The notes below the pieces were generated by a model. The model was given only the letters and a program-made list of their open reading frames with translations, ran no database searches and was not told the origin of the DNA. A stretch of 64,000 bases of DNA, from the NCBI RefSeq assembly GCF_000471905.2, contig NW_006500340.1:129310-193309 (forward strand), read 5' to 3'. The stretch's first letter is position 1. Every line of letters starts with the position of its first letter. Origin of the DNA: Amborella trichopoda. Taxonomy: Eukaryota; Streptophyta; Magnoliopsida; Amborellales; Amborellaceae. The translations under genes and the position numbers were made by a program. Below are positions 1-11,389 of the stretch, one piece after another.

Positions 1-60
1 TACGTAACGTTACGTACGTACGTACGTACGTACGTCGTACGTCGTTACGTTCGTTTACGT
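1..60. other. Probable contig-end artefact (TACG-rich text)
   Basis: The first 60 bases are almost only permutations of TACG, ACGT and CGT. They run straight into TTG/GT and GA runs before recognisable repeat DNA begins at about 133. The same kind of text lies just before the N gap at 28,781. I infer low-quality long-read consensus at a contig end, not biological sequence. Confidence 0.6.
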
Positions 61-90
61 TTGTTGTTGTTGTTGTGTGTGTCGTCGTGT

Positions 91-96
<6 letters not shown>

Positions 97-132
<36 letters not shown>
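97..132. repeat. (GA)n microsatellite
   Basis: An uninterrupted run of GA dinucleotides just before dispersed-repeat copy 1. Another GA tract stands at about 14,580-14,642, upstream of copy 3. The reading frames through this run are trivial SL/RE repeats. Confidence 0.9.
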
Positions 133-133
<1 letters not shown>

Positions 134-1372
134 CTGCTACGAACTTTAGTTATATGGGGGATACTATTTTCATAAGGAAATCTGACATTGTATCTCAATT
201 TATTGAAAGGCTGGCCCATGATTATCATCTCTTTTGGGTTATCTATGGTATTTATTATTTTGCATAATAATTTGGTTATATGATTGGGGACATGCAAAAT
301 GGGAACTAGGTTTCACGCATGCTGATTTAATTGTATGGGGAATAGGGTATAAGGGTAGGTTGGTCATTTTACTATTTTGTTAGAGGTATTGGTCAATATC
401 AAGGGTCCACAAGTGGGTTTAAATGTACTGTATGGGTGCAGTTATTGATGTTAAGGATGCTTTCCTCTTGTTGATCGACTAGCATGATCGACGGATTGTT
501 GTTGAATCGGTCTCAGATCTCTCCTTTCTGGGTGTTAGTTTTGTACCACTATGCATTAAAATTGGGGCTTTGCAATGAACCGATGAGCACGTAAACTGTT
601 ATGAGAACAACTCAAGGACATGGTCGTTGTATGTTTGATGGAGTAATTGTGATATGCTCGATTCAGCCACTTAAACATGCTAGAATTGCCTGATTTGAGC
701 CATTTACACTCATTGAAATTGATTCTGTTCAGTGGCAAGTTGCTAAGTGCAGTGATAAGTTGATGAGATAAGGGTTTCTCTATGGTCTGTCTATCTAAGA
801 CCACAAAAAAAGTTATGCTCACACAACAAGATTACCTCTCCTCTCGTTATGAGGTGAATTATTACTGCAATTGGATACAGATCCGCCTTTGTCATGAACG
901 ACCAAACATCATTCAGAGCGAGTTGGCTTCACCTCATCCCCCAGATCCTCAAATCTCCTTTGATTTGACCTTTTTTACATCCCTCGTACACCACTTCCTT
1001 AATTCTCATTAGGTCATTTTATTCCCTCACATATAACTTTGTCACCACCACAACCATGAACTTGACCTCTCTAACCGCCATCGAGCAAACTTGCAGCAAA
1101 TGCTCATGTGATTTGGGAACGGGCCTACTCCAATACCAGATGGTTTGGTGGAAAGAAAAAAGAGGAATAGAGAAATCAAAGATCTAATTGATTGAAATAA
1201 CAGGAAGCTTACAATCCAAGCTTCTAGGTCTCTGGTGAAACTAGGATTTTAAACAAAATGGTATCTAAATCTGAAAGCAAAACAATGAATACGACTGCTA
1301 TTTATAATAAAATATCTTACTTAAATTCCAAGGAATCCTAATTCTAATTAAATAAACAGAAGTCCTGATGGT
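133..1372 (+). repeat. Dispersed repeat R1, copy 1
   Basis: This segment is nearly collinear with 3,628-4,917, and its first part matches 14,972-15,290. All copies share the block around TATGGGGGATACTATTTTCA and end-of-block text such as AACAGGAAGCTTACAATCC. Copy 1 has about 85 bp near 1,085-1,170 that copy 2 lacks, and lacks about 145 bp that copy 2 has at about 3,950-4,095. No open frame or transposase motif is visible. It may be a non-autonomous element or part of a segmental duplication. Confidence 0.75.
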
Positions 1373-2379
1373 AATCCTCTACCCCAAATCTTCATTTTCT
1401 TTTAGACAGTGTACCCGAGTCTCTCAGTACCCTATTCTTCGCCCATTCCATTATCGCCCAAGACCCCTTCACCGTTGCCCCAACTCACGCCTTTGGTTTT
1501 TCTCAGGTACTCATATGTTGGTAAATGTCTAGTAAAATGCAACACAGGCAGCTTCCCTAAGCATCAAAATCTACACTGAAGATGAACTGCAGTTGCAGTT
1601 ATAATATTGGGGTCTGTTTTCGTCTCCTTGCTTTCCCTCTGAACGAAGATGAACTGCAGTTGCAGTTAATATTTAATGTTTTAAACTGAATTGATAGTTT
1701 GCATGCTTCAATATTATAATGCACTAACCATCATATTGTTGGACCAAACCATGTGACTTATGAACATTTCTTGCCATTGGATGTGTAGGATTATGTGCGT
1801 GTGCATGAGTGTGCCATGTTGATAGACATCAATATTGTATTAAAAGGCTTATCATCTTGAACAAGGGGGTTTAAAGTAAAAATAGCGAGTCCTTTGGAAG
1901 AAGATGAAATATAAAACTAGGTGATAAATGAAACTTTTCTCAATAATGCATATTTACCTTAGGAAATATTCCCTTTTATAAGTCTTTTGTGGCATGCAAT
2001 GAGAAACAGAGCATCAACGTATGAACTTATACAAATATAGGGCTCATTGGTTCTATGTGGATATGTTATTTGCTGAGATGAGAGATGAAACCTTTATTCT
2101 TCCTTGTTGCTTATCCAAATCAGACCTCATAAGGGTGATATCTATCAATTTTAGAGTAGTATTTGTTTAAGTTTTAGGACTGACAACATCTCTGTGAATT
2201 TTCAGGGGTTGTACCTTTTAAAATTCACAAGCCTCTGCCATTTATTGGTCTTTCTTCAATAGAGATACTAGACTATAAGGAATGCTTCTCCATGGAGAAA
2301 AAATGGCTACAAACTATGGCTTCATAGAGCTATGAGCTATCCCTGGATGCGTCTGGTTCCGAGTTAGCCAACTCATCTG
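1373..2379. other. Unassigned intergenic sequence
   Basis: About 1 kb of AT-rich sequence with no coding frame I can support. The only local structure is a 23-bp direct repeat ending in the palindromic core CTGCAG (1,576-1,598 and 1,645-1,667). Confidence 0.5.
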
Positions 2380-3627
2380 CCATTGTATTTACCCTCTAAA
2401 AAATGCATTTAACAAGTTATTGAGAGCTGATCTTAGTTCTGCTGGTTCTTTAGAAACTACCAATGGATTTCCAAATTTTCTAGATTACAGTAGTAGTATC
2501 AAACTTTATAAAACTGATGGCTCATCTGTAGTTACCCCTATCTTACCACTGTTTTTGTTGGGTTTTGTGTGTGTGTGTGTGTGCGTGCGTGTGTAGGGAG
2601 AGAGAGGATCTTAATAAGGGGAATTGTTGAGAAAAGGGGGGAGGAGAGAGAGAGAGAGAGGATCTTGGTAAGGGGATGAAGCAGAATGGGAGAGAATTTA
2701 TGTATAACTATGTTTTCATAGGAGTTTGCCAAAAAAATGCTATCTTTAGAGAGAGAATCTTGGTAATAGCATAGATAAACTTGTGAGATGAGAGGTTCTT
2801 CTTTTGGGGTTAGGTTTAGGAAAGGGGAGACAGAATCAATCTCTAAGATACAAAATATAGAAGAGAGTAGGTGAGACTTAGGTTGAAGCCGATTTCTATA
2901 GGACTCTAATTATATTTAGAGATGAGAGAGAGAGAGAGAGAGGGAGGAAAGAGAGATTGAAAGGACGAGTCCTTGAGAGATTTTAGGGAAAGGGAGAAGT
3001 GATGGGTGGAATACATTTGCTGGTTAGGAACTAAAGTCGAGTCCGGTAAGTTAGAAATTTTAGTTTACATAGGTCATCTTTTGGGAGATTTAATTTGAAT
3101 CAGAATTATCCTTTGGAATTTATACATATCAAATTTAGTTGTCTTGAATTGATGGTATGAGGATAGAGGTGCACACACTTTCCCAAGTTAATTAGTATCT
3201 AAGAAAAATATAGTGTATTTTTTTTTTCAAAACTCCCTTAATAGTAACGCTTGTCAAAATGTAAAAGGCCTTGCAACAGACGAATGCACAAAATAAAGAG
3301 GCCTAGTACGTAGTACTTGTTTGTAAAATTGGCTTGGATTTATTGCCTTTTCATTTTTCCTGGTTGATGATCAGTTGTTCTTTCTTTTGTTTGTGACTAA
3401 GTAGATGATTTTCATGCATTTCAATTGTCTTGGATTTATCGCCTTTTCATTTTTCTTGGTTGAGGATCAATTCCTCTTTCCTTTTGTGACTAAGTAGATG
3501 AATTTCGTTCATTTCAATTTCATTTCTACCAGCGCTTGCAATAACATTCGCCCTTCCTTGGCATAAATGCACAACCAACTGTTAAAATTATTGGATATTT
3601 TTCACATTGGATTGATTTAGAAGGTTT
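2380..3627 (+). repeat. Segmental duplication block SD1, copy A
   Basis: The stretch 2,400-2,600 (including a GT run) matches 14,410-14,580, and 3,310-3,627 matches 14,660-14,971. About 0.7 kb of GA-rich sequence in the middle (about 2,620-3,300) is missing from the second copy. Inside it, 3,333-3,520 is an imperfect tandem duplication of about 95 bp with the text CTTGGATTTAT-GCCTTTTCA. It runs directly into R1 copy 2, so the duplication covers both blocks. Confidence 0.75.
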
Positions 3628-4917
3628 TGCTACGAACTTTAGTTATATGGGGGATACTATTTTCATAAGGAAAACTGATATTGTATCTCAATTTAATGCA
3701 AGGGTAGCCCATGATTATCATCTATTTTGGGTTATCTATGGTATTTATTATTTTGCATGAGAATTTGGTTATATGAATGGGGACTTGCAAAAGGGGAACT
3801 AGGTTTCACGCATGCTGATTTAATTGTATGGGGAATAGGGTATAAGGGTAGGTCGGTCATTTTACTATTTTGTTAGAGGTATTTTGGTCAATATCTAGGG
3901 TCCACAAGTGGGTTTAAATGTACTGTACATAAGCAGCTATTGATGTTATTTTGATTTATGGAATTGGAAAACATTCCCTCCTACTTTGGTGTAGTAGAGA
4001 AAACCCCTACTTTGTGTAGAGGTGCAGCCTTACTTCGAGTAGTGATGTGGTTAGGGCTGGAAAGGCCCTTGTTCCTTTACCTTTCTTGATGGTGATCTAG
4101 GATGTTTTCCTCTTGTTGATCGTCTGGCATGGTCGACGGATTGTTGTTGTTTAATTGGTCTCGGATCTCTCCTTTCTGGGTGGCGGTTTTGCACCACTAT
4201 GCATTACAATTGGGGCTTTGTAATAAACTGACGAGCACGTAAACTGTTATGAGAACAACTCAAGGACATGGTCGTTGTATGTTTGATGGAGTAATTGTGA
4301 TGTGCTTGATTCAGGCACTTAAACATGCTAGAATTGCCCAATTTTAGCCGTTTATACTCGTTGAAATTGCCTCAGTTCAGCAGCAAGTTGCTAAGTGCAG
4401 TGATAATTTGATGAGATTAGGGTTTCTCTATTGTTTGTCTATTTAAGACCGCAAAAAAAATTATGCTCGCACAATGAGATTAACTCTCCTCTGGTTATGA
4501 GGTGAATTATAACTGCAATTGGATACAAACTGCCTTTGTCATTAACGACCAAACATCATTCAGAGCGATTTGGTTTCACCTCGTCCACCAAATCCTCAGC
4601 TCTCCTTTGACTTGACCTTTTTTATATCCCTTATATACCACTTCCTCAATTCTCATTAGATCATTTTATTCCCTCACGTGTAACTTTGTCACCACGTCAA
4701 CCATGAACCTGACCTCTCTAACCGCCATCAAGGATCTAATTGATTGAAATAACAGGAAGCTTACAATCCAAGCTTCTAGCTCTTTGGTAAAACCAGGATT
4801 TTAAACAAAATGATATCTAAGTCTGAAAGCAAAACCCTGAATATGACTGCTATTTATAATAAAAGATCTTACTTAAATTCCAAGGAATCCTAATTCTAAT
4901 TGAAAAAAAAGAAGTCC
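3628..4917 (+). repeat. Dispersed repeat R1, copy 2
   Basis: The longest copy of R1, collinear with 133-1,372 apart from two indels. It lies immediately upstream of L1-A. Short frames in it are interrupted and lack domain motifs. Confidence 0.75.
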
Positions 4918-5618
4918 TGATTAAAACAAAATTTGTGATAGCATTTTTGCCCTTGATAAAATAAATAATTCCATAATAACTCTTAACTAGCTTAAGCAAG
5001 CATTGATGTTGACTCCTATCCAAACTATTTACCAAATGGCTTCATGCCCAAGCCCTCAATCAAGCCCATCCTTAGCCATCTATTCCACCCTTCAGCCTAC
5101 CTCTTCAACCTTAATTCCACCTCACCCTCCTACTCCCCCCTGGCTATCATATTTTTCACATTTTCCCAATTGAAGGCCCCCTACCCTCTCTGCTACTGTA
5201 CAATCTCAGTGACAATCATCCTTCTTCCTCACCCACGCATCTTTCCCTCCCCTTTGATAACCCCTCTTCCTCTTATTCCTCCAAATCTTCTTCACCGGTC
5301 TCTATGAACTCTAGCTCTGTGGACGCAATCGACCAAGCCCAAGGCAATCCTCACAAGATCCTTTTAGTGATGGGCTTCCTGTTCAACAACCCACATGAAG
5401 CCTTCATCAAAGCTGATAGCGAATCTAGACGCTAGTTTAAGACAGAATGTCAAAGGTAAGGTTCCTGCCACCAATTCGAGAGCATCCTAAGAGCTATCCA
5501 AACTCTTTCAAAGTAAGGTACGAGAGAAGAGAACCTCAGCTAAGGTCCTCTCCATTTCCTCGGCTGCTCAGCATTCTCGTCGCTTGACCAAGAGTGTCAT
5601 CTGCCCCTTAGCTGTGCT

Positions 5619-6459
5619 ATGAAAATCCTTATTTGGAATATAAGGCGTTTGGACGACCTAGGAAAACGGCAAAATGCTCGTCAATTTGTTTCACAGTACT
5701 CTCTGTCTCTTTTTGGTTTGGTGGAAACCAAGTTTCCTTCTCTCTCTCTCTCTCCCAAATTCAAAATATTTGGGGATTTCCCATACCAGTGGTTAGCTCT
5801 GGATGTAATAGGACTTTCTGGCGGTATCTGGGTCCTCTGGTACCCATCTCAACACACCCTAGTTACCTCTCACATTGGCAAGTTCTCTGTCACAGTGACC
5901 CTAGCTAGGATCACAAATTTCCTCCATTGGAAGATCCTTGTGCTCTATGGACCATAAGAAGACAACGAGAAAACTTGGCCGTTTTGAGAGAGGTACAGTC
6001 TTTGATGACCCTCCCTTCTTCAAGTGGTGCATAGGAGGTGATTTTAATATCACCAGATGGTCCCACGATCGTAATTCCCACAACAAAACTACCCTTTCAA
6101 TGGTACAATTCTCTGATTTCTTAGCTCATAACAGTCTTGTAGACATCATGTTCGAAGGTGCGGAGTTCAGTTGGTCAAGTCACTCAGCTAATCCACGCCT
6201 GTCAAAATTAGATAGATTTCTAACTCCTCTCGAGTGGGATCACGAGTTCCTGGCACCCACTCGACCTATCCTTCTGGAAACCCAGGCCCTTCCTCGAGGG
6301 ACTAAGCTTTTTTGCTTTGAGCTGTCTTGGCTCCAAGAGCCGGGCTTCCCCTCTCTTATCCATAACCAATGGGAGTCCTCCTCCCTCGTGAAGGGGAGAG
6401 GGGGGGGGTGGGGGGGGTTTATCTTGCAGAAAAAGCTTCAAATGCTCAAAGATTTCTGA
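5619..6459 (+). pseudogene. L1-A endonuclease (EEP/APE-like), frameshifted
   Basis: The frame opens with MKILIWNIRRLDDLGKR, the typical start of plant L1 endonucleases, whose role is to nick target DNA for target-primed reverse transcription. GLVETKF follows at about residue 37. A frameshift near 5,940 moves the frame to 5,938-6,459, which carries the IGGDFN motif and ends near TRPILLETQ. Active relatives usually have an SDH motif just before PILL, and it is not seen here. Two overlapping frames cover the domain, so it is a pseudogene. Confidence 0.8.
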
Positions 6460-7024
6460 AATAATGGAGTTCACAGCTCCTTCGAAACTTGCAAATACCA
6501 AAACGACTCCCTTTTGAGGCCTATTCAACAATGGGACTCCATTGAAGAACTTAGACCTCTCTCCCCTTCTGATCTGGATTCTCGATCCATCCACAAACAT
6601 GATTACCTGTGCCTCTTAAAGAAAGAAGAAATTTATTAGGCTCAGCAAGCCAAAGTCAAATGGCTCAAGCTCGGCGACCAATATACAGCTTACTTCCAAA
6701 GGATAGCCAACTGCTGAAGAAGAGAGAACTCTATTACCCAGTTCAAGGTGGGGGACCAGATTGTTGACCATCCCAATCTCATTGGGCAGCAGCTGTCGCA
6801 TATTTTTCCAAGCTTTTCTCTTCCCCTTCTGGTCCTAGGCCAGTAATGGTGGGCTTCCCCTTCTCTTCTATTTCTCCAGAATCTGCAACCTCTTTGGAAA
6901 GCCCTTTTTCTGAGTACAAAGTACTCCAGGCCATTAAAGACCTCTGGAGACCAGACCCCCGGCCCTGACGGCTTCCCCTGTAGGCCTCTTCGAAGTCTTT
7001 TGGGGTATCCTTAAGCCTGATATC

Positions 7025-7695
7025 ATGGCTTTCTTTTTTGAATTTCACTCCCAGGCCACTATCCATAAGGCGATGAATGCCACTTTCATTGCCATGATCC
7101 CCAAGAAGGAGGGAGCAAAAGAGCTTAAAGTCTTCAAACCCATTAGCTTGTTTAATACCTCTTACAAAATTCTCTCGAAGGCCTGGCTTCGCGCCTTAAG
7201 CATATCCTTGGTCGGGTGATCTCATCATCCCAAGGGGTCTTTGTGAAGGAATACTTGATTCTCGATGGGGCTCAAATAGCACATGAATGCATCCATTTCT
7301 GCTATAGTTCAGAAATCCCAAGCTTGGTAATCAAATTACATTGGGAAAAAGCTTATGATCATGTGGACTGGGAAATTCTTGATGAGTCTTTGGCCAGAAT
7401 GCGATTTGGCTCTCTATGGCGGGGATGGATCCAAGGATGTTTTTCAAAACCCCAATTTTCGGACCTTATTAATGGCACATCCAACGGTTACTTTCATGTT
7501 TTGAGAGGGCTCTGCCAAGGGGACCCCCTTTCACCCTTCCTATTTGCCATAGTGGCTGAGGTGTTCAGTGCCTCACTATCTCGTGTGTACAGCGTGGGCC
7601 GCATTTCGGGTTTCCAAGTGGCTAGGTCAGGTCCCTCGATATCCCACCTCCAATATGTAGATGATACCTTCCTCTTTTGCGATGCATCTATTTAA
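7025..7695 (+). pseudogene. L1-A reverse transcriptase, frameshifted
   Basis: Two frames (7,025-7,219 and 7,216-7,695) together give an RT palm. Visible motifs are NATFIAMIPKKEGAKELK, then HWEKAYDHVDW (motif A region), GLCQGDPLSPFLFAI (motif B) and LQYVDDTFLF (catalytic motif C with both Asp kept). The frames meet at about 7,216 with an indel. A stop follows at 7,693. The catalytic motifs survive better than the reading frame, as expected for a fairly old copy. Confidence 0.85.
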
Positions 7696-8175
7696 GAAGT
7701 TAGTTGTTTATTGCTCCTTTTCCAATGCTTCGAGTTGGCTGCAGTTTTACGGTGAACCTAGAAAAAACTAAGATGACAGAAATCTACCTTGACCAAGCCA
7801 TGGTCAAATGCTTCCTAACTCATGGGGATGTGCTGTAGAGCCAATGCCCTCATCCTATCTTGGCCTTCCATTTTGTATTGGCCTTCCTCAGATCCAATTA
7901 TGAAGCGCTGTTATAGACAATGTCAAGAGGCATCTTGCTTCATGGAAAGGGAGATTCCTTTCACCAGCCTGCATGACCCGCTAGATTGAAAAACTCACAA
8001 GGAAGTTTCTTTTGTCTAGCTCATGACCCTTCCTCTTCGGTGGCATGCTTTTCTGGTCCACCTAATGCAAGATCCTAGAACCCAAATTTCAGGAGACTCT
8101 TAGGTGACCACAAGCTTCACTATTTTTTGAGTCTCTCGGCCTTCCTCAATTCGATATTTTTTTCTCCCACAAGCA

Positions 8176-8965
8176 ATGACAAGATTTTCTGATTCCCCTC
8201 TTCATCAGGTGCCGTCACAGTTTCTTCATTTTACTGAAGCTTATACTCCTGCCTTCTCCCCTCTCTGTCTTTCCCTCTATAGCTACCAAGGCTTGGTGCT
8301 CTTTTTTGCCCCCAAAATCCAGCTTTTTACTTGGATAACACTCCATGAAAGGTCTTTGACACTCGATCAACTACAGCAAAGGGGTATCCCTTTGCCTAAC
8401 AGATGCACCATGTGCCTCATAGCTGAAGAAACCAATCGGCATCTATTTCTACATTGCAAGGTTGCCTTGGTCCTTTGAAGAGACCTTATTCTTCTATTCA
8501 ACTGGCTGTGGGTCATTCCCCAATCCATCCCTCACCTCTTCTCCTCATGCCTAAGAACTCCTTGGAAAATTCAGGAAATCTTCTATGGAGCACTTCCATC
8601 TCATCTACTCTTTGGACCATTTGGATTGAGACAAATAATAGGATCTTCAGAGGGGAGAGAGCCTCTACCTCAACTCTTATTGAAAAACGAAGGTCATTTG
8701 TCACATTCTGGGCCCTAAATCACCCAAGCTTCTCCATTTTCTCATTTTCAGATCTTCCCCAAAATTGGCAAGCATTGTTGCACCTAAGTACCCACAGAAT
8801 TCCTCGAGCTTCTTTATGGAGGCCACGGATAGCTGCTCTCTAAGCAATTACGACCCCTCAGGCATTGGAGGCTTGTTTAGGAATTCTGAAGGCTTGATCC
8901 TCCTTTCTTATGCCTTGCTTATCGGAGTCGAGGACTCCACAGTCGTTGAGGCCAAAGCCAAAAGA
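8176..8965 (+). pseudogene. L1-A zf-RVT and RNase H-like remnant
   Basis: The frame 8,176-8,478 has the plant zf-RVT pattern (APKIQLFTWITLHERSLTLD, then C-x2-C and HLFLHC). The frame 8,454-8,843 has WTIWIETNNRIFRGERAS and LWRP, and 8,765 onward has a DPSGIGGLFRNSEG block like the start of plant LINE RNase H domains. The domain is cut at about 8,965, where unrelated RTE sequence begins. Confidence 0.75.
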
Positions 8966-9180
8966 TTTAATCATCTTAGGAGGTGCGACTTAGTTCAAGT
9001 GGAAGAATTGAAAATGGCAAGGGGTGGGTCCAAAAGGACGTAGTTGGAAGTGGTTTGAAAAGATATGAAGACATATGGCCTCACTGAGGGTATGGCCTTT
9101 AATAGAGTAGAATGACGGACCGGTATTCATGTAGCCAAACCCAATTAATTGGGAAAAGGATGTGATGATGATGATGATAT
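8966..9180 (+). mobile_element. RTE-type LINE 3' end
   Basis: The text RRCDLVQVEELKMARGG and the following translated segment ending near EWRTGIHVA match the C-terminal tail of plant RTE LINE proteins. It continues to a typical RTE end, TTCATGTAGCC...AATTAATTGGG, followed by a (GAT)n tail near 9,161-9,180. It joins L1-A directly with no L1 3' end on the far side. Confidence 0.8.
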
Positions 9181-9399
9181 GAATATGAATGAGAGTAGGC
9201 CTGAAGTGAAAAATGAGATAAAAAAAGGAAAAATATAAATGTTTATTTTAACTTTTGTGGAAATCATTAGTAAGGGTATTTTTGTTGTTAATAAAGCTAA
9301 AAAATAGCCTTGAGGGATGAGTGGAAAAAAAAAAAGACTTTCGGGCAATGGGTGAGAGACATTTTTTAATGAGGGGAATTGTAAGGAAAACATCCGACC

Positions 9400-9412
9400 T
9401 GGGGGGGGGGGG
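9400..9412. repeat. Poly-G run
   Basis: A homopolymer of about 12 G in a short AT-rich spacer between two RTE fragments. Its length in the consensus is probably unreliable. Confidence 0.8.
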
Positions 9413-9483
9413 TTAGCAATTTTACCTTAAAGTAAATGATTTTTTTTAGTACTTTTCCTTATCGATAATATCCCATATACACT

Positions 9484-10385
9484 CATCATCGCCATCATCA
9501 TAGCCTTTCTCAATTAATTGGGGTCCACTACATGAATCCTGGTCCGCCATTCTACTCTATTGAGGGTCCTACCCTCAGTGAGGCCAAAAGTCCCCATATC
9601 TTTTCGGACTCCTTTCAACCACGTCCTTTTGAGCCTACCCCTAGCCCTTTTCAATCCTTCAACTTGAACTAACTCACACCTTATAACAGGTGTTGTACTA
9701 GGTCAGCACCACACATGGCCATCCTACCTAAGTCTACTCTCTCTTATCTTATTGCTTATTGGTACCACACGTAAATTTTCTCGGATGGATCCGTTTCGAT
9801 CTTCTTGTCTTGTCGCTCATCCATCTCAACATCCTCATTTTTGCTACACTCATTCTATAGGTAAATTGCTTTACTCATTCTATGGGTAAATTGCTTTTTG
9901 TCCACCCAGCAATCCAACCCTTAGAGCAAAGCTTATCTCACAGTTGTCTTATAGAAATTTGCCCTTCAGCTTCATTGGTATGCGGCGAACACATAAAATT
10001 CCAGTTGCACATTTCCACTTCACCCACCTAGCTCTAAATCTATATGCGACATCTTCTTCAATCTCTCCATTTTTTGGGATTATCGACCCAAGATATCGAA
10101 AGTGCGGTCTTTTTTGTTCTTCCTGACCATCAATCTTTACTACTTCCTCGTCTCTACTCCTATTATTACAAAACTTACATTCCATATTCTCTGCCTTAGT
10201 CTGACTAATTTAAAATCTTTGGATTCTAGAGCATCCCTCCAAAGTTCTAATTTTGTGTTGACACAGTTTCGGGTCTCATCAATCAAAATTGTGTCATATG
10301 CGAATAACATGCACCACGGTACCTCATCCTGTAGGTGCCTAGTTAAGTTGTCCATAACTAAGACAGAGTTACGAGCTCAATGCTG
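9484..10385 (-). mobile_element. RTE-type LINE, 5'-truncated, minus strand
   Basis: On the minus strand this reads from an RT segment down to an RTE 3' end. The frame 10,355-10,140 gives VPWCMLFAYDTILIDETR, the RTE motif C region, where relatives have FADD; here the first Asp is Tyr. The frame 10,185-9,949 continues with FRYLGSIIPKNGEIEEDV. The end near 9,484-9,540 contains the reverse complement of the same TGTAG...AATTAATTG ending and GAT repeats. It lies tail to tail with the copy at 8,966-9,180. Confidence 0.85.
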
Positions 10386-10666
10386 GCCCTTGATGTAAAT
10401 CTGTTGTCACTGAAAACTCGCTCATCTCTCCACTAGTTGTTCATAGCACTCCATTGTACATCTCTCACCAAGTTGGTAGTGACAAGAGATTCATTTCTTT
10501 TCCAACACCCGCCAAATCAAATATCCCATACAAACTAATAAGTTTTATAATGTCCCGAAGCCATTGCAACAAGTGTGCTTCTATTATTTGACTTTTAGGT
10601 TTGCAAAGAACTTTGCAGACCTATTAGGCCCTAGAAAGCCTCTAGCCTTGGGTTTTATGGGTGTGT

Positions 10667-10925
10667 CATCATCATCATTCAAGCTTTTCCCAACTATCAA
10701 GGTCGGCTTTACGAATCCTTGTCTACCATTCTATTCTATCAAGGAAGATACCCTCATTGAGGTTATAATTTCTCATATATTTTCTTGCTATTTTCAATCA
10801 TATCTTTTTTAGCATACCTCTTGCTCAGTTTGAACCTTTTCATGAAGCAACTCACACCTCCTACATGCAATGTACTGGGTCTATGTTGCACATGGCCAAC
10901 CCACTTAAGTCATGTGACCATGCTT
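10667..10925 (-). mobile_element. RTE 3' fragment, minus strand
   Basis: Starts with CATCATCATCATTCAAGC and continues with diverged versions of the lines seen at 9,500-9,720 (CATTCTATTCTATCAAGG, ACCCTCATTGAGG, CACATGGCCAACCCAC). This is an older copy of the same family. No frame remains open. Confidence 0.7.
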
Positions 10926-11084
10926 GCTTGTTGCTAGCTATAATATATACATGGTGATCCGATCCTGGACTGCTTTGTTGCAAGCTCAATTATATACACG
11001 GCGATCTGGTCCTGGTCTAGTCTGTTGCCAGTTCTATACAATTTTGGGGTTTACGGTTTTTAGAGTTTAGGATTTAGGGTCCGC

Positions 11085-11232
11085 TAATCTTCTTTATCAA
11101 TGAACATACCCTCAGTGAGGCCATATGTTCCTATATCTTTTCTCACTATTTCTAAATGTGTCCTTTTGGATCCTATGTCCATTTTGAGCCTTCTACTTGA
11201 ACTAACTCGTACCTCCTGACATGCGAAATTAT
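11085..11232 (-). mobile_element. RTE 3' fragment, minus strand, tail lost
   Basis: Contains ACCCTCAGTGAGGCCATATG and CTTGAACTAACTCGTACCTC, matching internal parts of the RTE ends at 9,560-9,690. The GAT tail is absent. This is the third RTE fragment facing minus within 2 kb. Confidence 0.65.
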
Positions 11233-11389
11233 AGAAGATCTCCTTTAAGATCAAACAATTTCATTGAATTGAGTAAATTGTATGTGTAATAGCTTCTACT
11301 ATACCAGGAATATTAATGAACCCAATTATTGCAATTGCTCAGGATATCTTCTTTTAACTTCTAGGGTCTATTTTCTTAGTTCAAGATCC

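Larger units (their letters stand above)
5040..8965 (+). mobile_element. L1-A: decayed L1-type LINE
   Basis: A non-LTR retrotransposon of the plant L1 type, read left to right. The order is a C/T-rich leader (5,044-5,310), an endonuclease (5,619-6,459), a reverse transcriptase (about 7,025-7,695), a zinc-binding RT-associated region (8,176-8,460) and a remnant leading to RNase H (8,454-8,965). Frames shift several times and contain stops, so it cannot make a working protein. The 3' end of the RNase H region and the usual poly(A) tail are missing. At about 8,965 the sequence changes into an RTE 3' end. The 5' boundary is uncertain. Confidence 0.85.
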
